Shown: positions 1 through 5,048 of the stretch, piece by piece
Position numbering within the stretch: position 1 is the first letter of the stretch
How the letters are laid out: each line of letters starts with the position of its first letter
DNA from: Actinomycetes bacterium
GTDB taxonomy: Bacteria > Actinomycetota > Actinomycetes > Actinomycetales > Cellulomonadaceae
Length of the DNA stretch: 8,966 nucleotides
Direction: 5' to 3'
NCBI GenBank assembly: GCA_023461115.1
Contig: JAEWOA010000058.1
Coordinates: forward strand, 1-8,966
Translations under genes and position numbers: made by a program
Notes under the pieces: generated by a model
What the model was told of the DNA's origin: nothing
The model's database searches: none
The model's input: the letters and a program-made list of their open reading frames with translations, nothing else

Positions 1-354
1 CTGCACCGGGAGCGCCGGGGGACGGCCCTCGTCGGCGAGCTCGGCGGCGAGTGCGAGGCGCGCGGCGTCGCCGGGCGCGACGCCGTCGAGGGTGAGTCGG
101 CGCATGACGAGGAGGCGGTCGACGTCGACGGCGGTGTACCGGCGGTGCGACCCCGCCGAGCGCTCCGAGGGGCCGAGGCCGTAGCGGCGGTCCCACGTGC
201 GGAGCGTGGCGGGCGCGACGCCGAGCCTGGCGGCGACGGCGGCGACGGTGAGGGGCCCGGAAACGGGTCCCGAGACGGGCCGGGAGTCGGATCCGGAGAC
301 GGGGCCGGCCGCCAGCATCGGTGCCGGCATGGCCTCCTCGCCTGACGCGCTCAT
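1..354 (-). CDS. MerR-family transcriptional regulator, N-terminal part (runs off the left edge)
   Basis: The minus-strand frame is open from an ATG at 354 to the window edge (118 codons, no stop). Residues 1-34 are a low-complexity leader with PVSG repeats. Residues 35-60 read as a MerR helix-turn-helix (LTVAAVAARLGVAPATLRTW then DRRYG), and residues 69-75 give the wing-like SHRRYTA typical of MerR DNA-binding domains. A helical stretch (VDVDRLLVMRRLTLDGV) follows. The TLRTWDRRYG form is common in LitR/CarH-like and other actinobacterial MerR proteins whose C-terminal sensor domain lies further on, which here is outside the window. So the ligand cannot be named. The start is uncertain: the ATG at 330 has GAGGAGG just upstream, at a tight spacing, while the ATG at 354 fits a leaderless start. 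The gene is divergent from whiB3 and shares its 248-bp upstream region. Confidence 0.8.
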   Translation of the reverse strand, partial: MSASGEEAMPAPMLAAGPVSGSDSRPVSGPVSGPLTVAAVAARLGVAPATLRTWDRRYGLGPSERSAGSHRRYTAVDVDRLLVMRRLTLDGVAPGDAARLALAAELADEGRPPALPVQ

Positions 355-360
355 GGCGCG

Positions 361-389
361 ATTGTGCCAGGCCTTCGATGCGCGGTCCT
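361..389 (-). promoter_or_regulatory. Possible promoter of the MerR-type gene
   Basis: Minus-strand CACAAT (366-361) resembles a -10 box (4 of 6 to TATAAT) and sits 6 nt before the ATG at 354, which would make the transcript leaderless. The hexamer 17 nt upstream, AGGACC, is a poor -35 match. This is a weak call based on spacing. Confidence 0.25.
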
Positions 390-440
390 GCTGTTCGGTG
401 GCCGTTCAGCCGGACGACACCCAAGCGAGTCGCAGTTCAC

Positions 441-475
441 CGCGCCGAAATCGCGCCAAAGTTCGCTCAACGAAC
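441..475. promoter_or_regulatory. Candidate regulator sites upstream of whiB3: tandem CGCGCC(G/A)AA motifs and a GTTCG-N5-CGAAC palindrome
   Basis: CGCGCCGAAA (441-450) is followed by TCGCGCCAAA (451-460), so the CGCGCC core repeats with an 11-bp period, about one helical turn. Next is a perfect inverted repeat, GTTCG (461-465) and CGAAC (471-475), whose right edge is 5 bp before the whiB3 -35 box. The position suits an activator or repressor, and the divergent MerR-type protein is a natural candidate. That link is inference only. Confidence 0.35.
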
Positions 476-480
476 CAATC

Positions 481-509
481 TTGACCAACTTCTGACGCGG
501 TTGTAGCGT
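481..509 (+). promoter_or_regulatory. whiB3 promoter (TTGACC-N17-TAGCGT)
   Basis: TTGACC at 481-486 (5 of 6 to TTGACA) is separated by exactly 17 nt from TAGCGT at 504-509, which fits the actinobacterial TAnnnT -10 pattern. Transcription would start near 516 and give an 85-90-nt leader before the whiB3 ATG at 603. Confidence 0.6.
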
Positions 510-602
510 CGCCGGAGTCGCCATCCCCCGGGATGGACCGCCCGACCATCCGTCGCCGGCAGGCAACGCCGCCACGGCCGGCCGACTGACGCAGGAGGAC
601 GC

Positions 603-905
603 ATGGCCGAGATCTCGCGTTTGCCCGGACCAGTGATGGACCTGTGGGAGTGGCAGTTCGAGGGCGCGTGCCGCGACGCCGACCAGGACTTGTTCTTCCA
701 CCCCGAGGGTGAGCGCGGCTCGGCCCGTCGTCGTCGCGCCGAGGCCGCCAAGGCGATCTGCGCCGAGTGCCCGGTGCTCAAGGAATGCCGCGAGCAGTCG
801 CTCGCCGTCCGCGAGCCGTACGGCGTGTGGGGCGGGCTCTCCGAGGACGAGCGCGCCGCGATCCTGGCCACCCAGAGCCGCAAGGTCACGGTGCGCCCGG
901 CCTGA
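603..905 (+). CDS. whiB3: WhiB-family [4Fe-4S] transcriptional regulator, WhiB3/WhiD type
   Basis: This 100-residue cytoplasmic protein has the four WhiB cysteines, C23, C53, C56 and C62 (C-X29-C-X2-C-X5-C), which in this family hold a redox- and NO-sensitive [4Fe-4S] cluster. The G-[VI]-W-G-G turn follows at residues 74-78, then a basic C-terminus that would contact DNA. The N-terminal LPGP...W-x-WQ...C-R motif, FFHP-x-GERG (31-39) and REPYGVWGGLS (70-80) are the signature of WhiB3 of mycobacteria and WhiD of Streptomyces, rather than WhiB1 or WhiB2. Such proteins work with the primary sigma factor and respond to redox state or development. AGGAGG (593-598) lies 4 nt before the ATG, and a good promoter lies at 481-509. 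A glycerophosphodiesterase gene starts 29 nt after the stop, so the two may be cotranscribed. The WhiB identity is firm; orthology to WhiB3/WhiD is by motif recognition. Confidence 0.93.
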   Translation: MAEISRLPGPVMDLWEWQFEGACRDADQDLFFHPEGERGSARRRRAEAAKAICAECPVLKECREQSLAVREPYGVWGGLSEDERAAILATQSRKVTVRPA

Positions 906-934
906 CCGCACCAGAACCCGCCCGTCGTCGCACC

Positions 935-1941
935 GTGCCGGCCGACGAGCACGCCACGCTCGTCACGGGCCACCGCGGGGCCTCCGGCTACCGGCCGGAG
1001 CACACCCTCTCGTCGTACGAGACGGCGATCCTGCAGGGCGCGGACTACATCGAGCCCGACCTCGTCTCGACGAAGGACGGCGTGCTCGTCGCCCGCCACG
1101 AGAACGAGATCGGCGACACCACGAACGTCGCGCAGCACCCCGAGTTCGCGGCGCGCCAGACCACCAAGACGATCGACGGCTGGCAGGTGACCGGCTGGTT
1201 CACCGAGGACTTCACGCTCGCGGAGCTGCGGACGCTGCGCGCGGTCGAGCGGCTGCCGCACGTGCGGCCGGCGAACACCGCGTACGACGGCAGGTTCCAG
1301 ATTCCCACGTTCGACGAGGTGCTGGCCCTGGCCCGCCGCTCGACCACAGGCGCAGGCAAGCCCGTGGGCGTCTACCCCGAGACCAAGCACCCGACGTACT
1401 TCCGCTCGATCGGCCTCGCGCTCGAGGAGCCGATGCTGGCGACGCTGCGCGCCAACGGCCTGGACCGCAGCGGCTCGCGGTGTTCATCCAGAGCTTCGAG
1501 ACCGGCAACCTCAAGGAGCTGGCCAAGCGCACCAAACTCCCGCTGGTGCAGCTCGTCGACTGCTCGGGCGCCCCGTACGACCTGGTCGCCGCGGGCGACA
1601 CGCGCACCTACAAGGACCTCGTCACGGCCGCCGGGCTCGAGCAGATGGCCAAGTACGCGGACGTGCTGGGCGCGTGCAAGGACGTGCTCATCCCCCGTGA
1701 CGCCGCCGGAGCCCTGCTGACGCCCTCGCCGGTGATCGCCGACGTGCACGCCGCCGGGCTCCAGGTGCACACCTGGGCGTTCCGCTGGGAGAACCAGTTC
1801 CTGCCCGCGCAGTTCCGCGTGGGCACGGACCCGAACGCGCCGGGCGACCTGGCCGGTGAGATCCGCGTATTCCGCGCCGCGGGCATCGACGGCTTCTTCA
1901 CCGACAACCCCGACCTGGGCGCATCAGCCGCCCGCGGCTAA
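935..1941 (+). pseudogene. GlpQ-like glycerophosphodiester phosphodiesterase, disrupted by a one-base frameshift
   Basis: GDPD enzymes hydrolyse glycerophosphodiesters to sn-glycerol 3-phosphate and an alcohol. From the GTG at 935 the frame reads GHRGASGYRPEHTLSSYE, then IEPDLVSTKDGVLVARHENE, giving the metal and catalytic residues H13-R14, E40-x-D42 and H55 in GlpQ-like context. RFQIPTFDEVLALA and the PETKHP segment follow. Near 1478 the frame changes: the first frame loses similarity after DRSGS, and VFIQSFETGNLKELA continues one frame over, through VHTWAFRWENQF and DGFFTDNPDL to the TAA at 1939-1941. Adding one C to the TCGCGG at 1475-1480 would restore GSPVFIQSFE and give about 335 residues, so a single missing base is the simplest explanation (mutation or sequencing error). 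There is no clear ribosome site at the GTG. No signal peptide is visible, although GlpQ enzymes are often exported. The gene probably reads through from whiB3. Confidence 0.85.
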
Positions 1942-1966
1942 CCCCCGCTCCGCCCCCTCCCCCCTC

Positions 1967-2108
1967 CCCTCCCCGCTGCCCCCACGCCCGCCCACATCTC
2001 CGCCGAGCGGGTGAGAACGCCTCGAGATGGTGAGTCCCGACTCACCACCTCACGGCGAACTCACCATCTCGGCGGAGGGGTGGGGGCGGGTGGGGGCAGC
2101 GGGGAGGG
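1967..2108. repeat. 142-bp nested imperfect palindrome between convergent gdpD and groES
   Basis: Two arms, 1967-2020 and 2055-2108, are inverted copies of each other around an axis at 2037.5. The outer 19 bp are identical (1967-1985 against 2090-2108, reading GTGGGGGCAGCGGGGAGGG on the right). After 13 bp of partial match, 9 bp are identical again (TCCGCCGAG, 1999-2007 against 2068-2076), and a GGTGAG-containing segment follows. The centre, TGGTGAGT-CCCG-ACTCACCA (2028-2047), shares the same axis. By hand count about 57 of 69 pairs match. A second pairing register also exists: CGAGATGGTGAGT (2023-2035) with ACTCACCATCTCG (2059-2071), 13 bp with a 23-nt loop. The right arm encodes the C-terminal tail and stop codon of groES; the left arm begins 26 bp after the gdpD stop. 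Confidence 0.8.
2023..2071. terminator. Candidate bidirectional terminator hairpins
   Basis: The left strand TGGTGAGT (2028-2035) can pair with ACTCACCA at 2040-2047 (8 bp, 4-nt loop). Alternatively, as CGAGATGGTGAGT, it can pair with 2059-2071 (13 bp, 23-nt loop). Lying between convergent genes, it could end transcripts from both sides. No T-run follows on either strand, so it is not a classical intrinsic terminator; G-rich tracts lie beyond the hairpin in both directions. Confidence 0.45.
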
Positions 2109-2408
2109 GTGGGTGGGGACGACGACCGCCAGGATGTCGCGCGCCGAGAGGATCAGGTACTCCTCGCCGGCGTACTTGACCTCGGTGCCGCCGTACTTGG
2201 AGTAGATGACCTTGTCGCCGACGGCGACGTCGAGCGGCACGCGGTTGCCCTTGTCGTCGATGCGGCCGGGGCCGACAGCCAGGACCTCGCCCTCCTGGGG
2301 CTTCTCCTTGGCACTGTCCGGGATGACCAGGCCGGACGCAGTCGTCGTCTCGGCCTCGACGGCCTTGATGACGATGCGGTCCTCGAGCGGCTTGATGGAG
2401 ACCGACAC
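2061..2408 (-). CDS. groES: Co-chaperonin GroES (10 kDa chaperonin) with proline-rich C-terminal tail
   Basis: GroES forms the seven-subunit lid on GroEL in the cytoplasm. From GTG at 2408 (GGGGAGG at 2415-2421, 6-nt spacing) the protein begins MSVSIKPLEDRIVIKAVEAE. The mobile loop at about 17-36 carries the GroEL-contacting hydrophobic motif GLVIP (26-30), and the C-terminal body reads KYGGTEVKYAGEEYLILSAR. A normal GroES ends after about 97-100 residues, just past ILAVVV. Here the frame stays open for another 18 residues, PTHPSPLPPPAPTPPPRW, giving 115 in total; the tail and stop are encoded within the 1967-2108 palindrome and its C-rich flank. No groEL follows, because the next gene is the convergent gdpD. 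Two CIRCE operators and a promoter lie upstream, indicating HrcA heat-shock control. Longer in-frame starts upstream are rejected because they would translate the operator region. Confidence 0.95.
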   Translation of the reverse strand: MSVSIKPLEDRIVIKAVEAETTTASGLVIPDSAKEKPQEGEVLAVGPGRIDDKGNRVPLDVAVGDKVIYSKYGGTEVKYAGEEYLILSARDILAVVVPTHPSPLPPPAPTPPPRW

Positions 2409-2497
2409 AGCGGACCTCCCCTTCACGAGTCGATGGTTCAGCGTTCGTGGGCTGCGCCGTGGCTGCCGTCGTCGCGGGTGCCGGCCGCCGGGCGCGG

Positions 2498-2524
2498 TTG
2501 GCATTCTCCACCGGAGAGTGCCAG
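2498..2524. promoter_or_regulatory. CIRCE operator 1 (HrcA site), downstream of the groES promoter
   Basis: TTGGCATTC (2498-2506), 9 nt, then GAGTGCCAG (2516-2524). The CIRCE consensus is TTAGCACTC-N9-GAGTGCTAA; each half matches 7 of 9. It lies just downstream of the groES -10 box (minus strand), over or after the start point, where bound HrcA would block transcription. Confidence 0.85.
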
Positions 2525-2530
2525 TTCCTC

Positions 2531-2559
2531 ACTCTAGGAACGCACTAGCACTCGGTCAA
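2531..2559 (-). promoter_or_regulatory. groES promoter (TTGACC-N17-TAGAGT)
   Basis: On the minus strand TTGACC (2559-2554) is followed by 17 nt and TAGAGT (2536-2531), both close to the housekeeping sigma consensus. The -35 box lies inside the 9-nt spacer of CIRCE 2, and transcription should start at the edge of CIRCE 1 (around 2524). The -10 region is also the centre of an inverted repeat, GTTCCT-N6-AGGAAC (2524-2541). The leader to the GTG would be about 115 nt. Confidence 0.7.
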
Positions 2560-2571
2560 GGCGAGTGCCAA
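2545..2571. promoter_or_regulatory. CIRCE operator 2 (HrcA site), enclosing the groES -35 box
   Basis: CTAGCACTC (2545-2553), 9 nt, then GAGTGCCAA (2563-2571); each half matches the CIRCE consensus at 8 of 9 positions. Its centre is 47 bp from that of CIRCE 1. It ends 65 bp before the start of the divergent methyltransferase gene, so HrcA could also affect that operon; I see no clear promoter for the latter. Confidence 0.9.
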
Positions 2572-2636
2572 CGAGTCGCGCCGGACGCGGCGTCTATCGC
2601 GGCGCTCACACGGCGCCGCCGTGGGAGGATCCCGAC

Positions 2637-3851
2637 GTGGATGCGGATGGGTTGTCGCGGCTCCTGGCGCCCGAGGGGTGGGCGCTGCTGACGGCGCTGC
2701 CCCCGTACGACGAGCGGCTCGCGATGGCGCTGGCCGAGCGACTGCGCGCGGAAGGCCTGCACCCGTCGCTCGTCGCCGCAGCGCTCACGCAGTCGCGCCT
2801 GCGGTCGAAGGCCCGGGCGAAGCTCGGCGACTTCGCCGACGGCATGTTGTTCACGCAGGCGGGCCTCGAGCAGGCGACGCGCCTGGAGGTCGCGGCTCAC
2901 CACGCGAGGCGGTACCGGGACGCGGGCGTGACGCACGTCGCAGACCTGACGAGCGGGATCGGGGCGGACGCGATGGCGTTCGCGGGAGTCGGACTGCGGG
3001 TCACCGCCGCGGAGCTCGACGAGATGACCGCGGCGATCGCGACCGTGAACCTCCGGCACTTCCCCGAGGCCGAGGTGCGCCACCAGGACGGGCTCATGCT
3101 CGACTTCGACGGGATCGACGGCGTCTACGCCGACCCCGCACGGCGCACCAAGACCGGCAGCCGCCTCTTCGACCCCGCCGCCTACGCGCCGCCGCTCGAC
3201 TCCGTCCTCGCGCTGCGCGAGCGCGTCCCCGCGCTCGGCCTCAAGCTCGGCCCCGGCGTCCCGCACCGCGCGCTGCCCGACGACGCACGCGCGCAGTGGG
3301 TCTCGGTGGACGGCGACGTCGTCGAGCTCGGGCTGTGGTTCGGGCCGTTGGCGCCCGAGGGGCCCGGCCGGTCGGCGCTCGTCCTGCGCGGCGGCCGCGC
3401 GCACGTGCTGGCGCCCGACGACGCGGCCCATGCCCACGTCGGGCCGGTCGGGGGGTACCTGTACGAGCCCGACGGCGCCGTGATCCGGGCGGGCCTCGTC
3501 GGGGACGTCGCAGCCGAGGTGCGCGGGCGGCTCGTCGACCCGACGATCGCGTACGTGACGTCCGACGACCGTGTGGCCACGCCGTTCGCCACGGGCTACC
3601 GCGTGCTCGACACGATGCCGTTCGGCCTCAAGCGCCTGCGGGCGTACCTGCGCGAGCGCGGGGTTGGCACGCTCACGATCAAGAAGCGCGGCACTGCGGT
3701 GGAGCCGGACCAGCTCCGCCGCCAGCTCGACCCGCGTGGCGACGCCTCGGCGACCCTCGTGCTCACCAGGGTCGCGGGGCAGCAGACTGTGCTCGTCGTC
3801 GAGCCGCTCGTCGGGCCCACCGGACCTGCCGACCCCGCCCAGGAGGCATAG
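2637..3851 (+). CDS. Class I SAM-dependent methyltransferase with THUMP-like C-terminal domain
   Basis: The protein has 404 residues from GTG at 2637, chosen because GGGAGG (2623-2628) lies 8 nt upstream; an ATG at 2565 would overlap the CIRCE operator. After a helical N-terminal region (about 1-95), the Rossmann fold shows SAM motif I VADLTSGIGAD (101-111), the acidic end of strand 2 AAELDE (124-129), and motif IV VYADPARR (164-171) in place of the DPPY of nucleic-acid methylases. The C-terminal part (about 300-395), with DTMPFGLKRLRAYLRERGVG and TIKKRGTAVEPDQLRRQL, is the THUMP-like domain found in actinobacterial proteins of this type. The fold suggests RNA methylation, but the substrate of this family is not known to me. 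It is the first gene of a two-gene operon: its TAG touches the ATG of the ligase gene. It is divergent from groES. Confidence 0.88.
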   Translation: MDADGLSRLLAPEGWALLTALPPYDERLAMALAERLRAEGLHPSLVAAALTQSRLRSKARAKLGDFADGMLFTQAGLEQATRLEVAAHHARRYRDAGVTHVADLTSGIGADAMAFAGVGLRVTAAELDEMTAAIATVNLRHFPEAEVRHQDGLMLDFDGIDGVYADPARRTKTGSRLFDPAAYAPPLDSVLALRERVPALGLKLGPGVPHRALPDDARAQWVSVDGDVVELGLWFGPLAPEGPGRSALVLRGGRAHVLAPDDAAHAHVGPVGGYLYEPDGAVIRAGLVGDVAAEVRGRLVDPTIAYVTSDDRVATPFATGYRVLDTMPFGLKRLRAYLRERGVGTLTIKKRGTAVEPDQLRRQLDPRGDASATLVLTRVAGQQTVLVVEPLVGPTGPADPAQEA

Positions 3852-4988
3852 ATGGCCACACCCGTGAGCCTGCCGTTCGCGCAGTCCGAGCGCTCCACGG
3901 TCGGGATCGAGTGGGAGGTCGCGCTCGTCGACGCCGACTCGGGCGACCTCCGGCAGGCCGCGGGCGCGATCTTCGACGCGGTCGGCGCCGACCACCCGAA
4001 CATCACGCAGGAGCTGCTGCGCAACACGGTCGAGGTGTCGTCGGGCAAGTGCCAGACCGTCGCGGAGGCGGGCCGGGACCTGCGCCGAGCGCTCGCCGAG
4101 GTCGCGGCGGCGGCCGAGCCGCTGCGCATCGAGCTCATGGGCGGCGGCACGCACCCGTTCGCCAACTGGGCCACGCAGAAGGTCAGCGACAAGCAGCGCT
4201 ACGCCACGCTGATCGACCGCACGCAGTGGTGGGGCCGGCAGATGCTGATCTACGGCGTGCACGTGCACGTCGGCATCGAGGACCGCGCCAAGGTGCTGCC
4301 GCTCTCGCGCGCCATGCTCACGGTGTTCGCGCACATCCAGTCGCTGTCGGCGTCGTCGCCGTTCTGGGCCGGGCGTGACACCGGGTACGCGTCCAACCGC
4401 GCGCTGCTGTTCCAGCAGCTCCCCACGGCCGGGCTGCCGTTCGGGTTCGACGAGTGGTGGCAGCTCGAGCAGTACGTCGGGGACATGCTGCACACGGGCG
4501 TGATCGACCAGTTCGACGAGGTCCGCTGGGACGTGCGGCCGTCCCCGCGGTTCGGGACGCTCGAGATGCGCGTCGCCGACGGCGCCGCGAACCTGCTGGA
4601 GGTCACCGCGATCTCCGCGCTCACCCACTGCTTCGTCGAGCACTTCTCGACGATGCTCGACCGCGGCGAGGCGTTGCCGACGCTGCCGCCGTGGTTCACG
4701 CAGGAGAACAAGTGGCGCTCGGCGCGCTACGGCATGGACGCGATCATCATCACGAACGCGGCGGGCGACGAGGAGCTGGTCACCGACTCCGTGCTGGGGT
4801 GGCTCACGACGCTCGCGCCGGTGGCCGAGCGGCTCGGGTGCGCCGACGAGCTCGACCAGGTCCGGGTGATCCTGCGCCGCGGCGCGTCCTACCAGCGCCA
4901 ACGCGCGGTGGCGCGCCGCAATGCGGGCGAGCTCGACGCGGTGGTCCAGTCCCTGGTCGCGGAGATGAAGGCGGGTCGGCCGCTGTAG
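3852..4988 (+). CDS. GCS2-family (YbdK-type) glutamate--cysteine ligase / carboxylate-amine ligase
   Basis: Enzymes of this family join an amino-acid carboxylate to an amine, at ATP cost, through an acyl phosphate; the classic reaction makes gamma-glutamylcysteine. The 378-residue length is usual for YbdK-type members. Visible family motifs are VGIEWEVALVD (17-27), the metal/ATP-binding acidic strand; ELMGGGTHPFANW (94-106); YGVHVHVGI (134-142); NRALLFQQLP (182-191); and GTLEMRVADG (235-244). AGGAGG at 3841-3846 lies inside the last codons of the methyltransferase gene, and that gene's TAG (3849-3851) abuts this ATG, so translation is probably coupled. Actinobacteria usually rely on mycothiol rather than glutathione, so the true substrate may not be cysteine. 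Family assignment is firm; activity is inferred. Confidence 0.88.
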   Translation: MATPVSLPFAQSERSTVGIEWEVALVDADSGDLRQAAGAIFDAVGADHPNITQELLRNTVEVSSGKCQTVAEAGRDLRRALAEVAAAAEPLRIELMGGGTHPFANWATQKVSDKQRYATLIDRTQWWGRQMLIYGVHVHVGIEDRAKVLPLSRAMLTVFAHIQSLSASSPFWAGRDTGYASNRALLFQQLPTAGLPFGFDEWWQLEQYVGDMLHTGVIDQFDEVRWDVRPSPRFGTLEMRVADGAANLLEVTAISALTHCFVEHFSTMLDRGEALPTLPPWFTQENKWRSARYGMDAIIITNAAGDEELVTDSVLGWLTTLAPVAERLGCADELDQVRVILRRGASYQRQRAVARRNAGELDAVVQSLVAEMKAGRPL

Positions 4989-4992
4989 CCCA

Positions 4993-5037
4993 CGGGCTTG
5001 CGGGTTGCGGGCTTGCGGGATGCGGGCTTGCGGGCTG
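4993..5037. repeat. Three tandem 15-bp repeats (CGGGCTTGCGGGNTG)
   Basis: Three head-to-tail copies at 4993-5007, 5008-5022 and 5023-5037 are identical except at the thirteenth base, which is T, A, then C. Another CGGG follows. They fill most of the 60-bp gap between the convergent ligase and metallophosphoesterase genes. No strong stem of terminator type is visible here. Confidence 0.9.
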
Positions 5038-5048
5038 CGGGTCGGCGG

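Noticed and set aside
461..475. LexA (SOS) box
   Set aside because: The actinobacterial SOS box is CGAAC-N4-GTTCG; this repeat has the half-sites in the opposite order and N5 spacing.
1470..1490. Programmed ribosomal frameshift in the phosphodiesterase gene
   Set aside because: There is no slippery heptamer or following pseudoknot; a one-base deletion explains the shift fully.
2061..2504. GroES with a start at 2504 giving a 147-residue protein
   Set aside because: The added N-terminus would be translated from CIRCE 1 and the leader; the GTG at 2408 has a good ribosome site and matches the family start.
2565..2636. ATG at 2565 as the methyltransferase start
   Set aside because: It lies within CIRCE 2 and has no ribosome site; GTG at 2637 has GGGAGG 8 nt upstream.
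2556..4901. 781-codon open frame on the minus strand, opposite the methyltransferase and ligase genes
   Set aside because: It is the high-GC shadow of two well-supported plus-strand genes, is arginine-rich with no recognisable domain, and has no ribosome site.
4993..5037. CRISPR array
   Set aside because: The 15-bp units abut with no spacers, and no cas genes are nearby.
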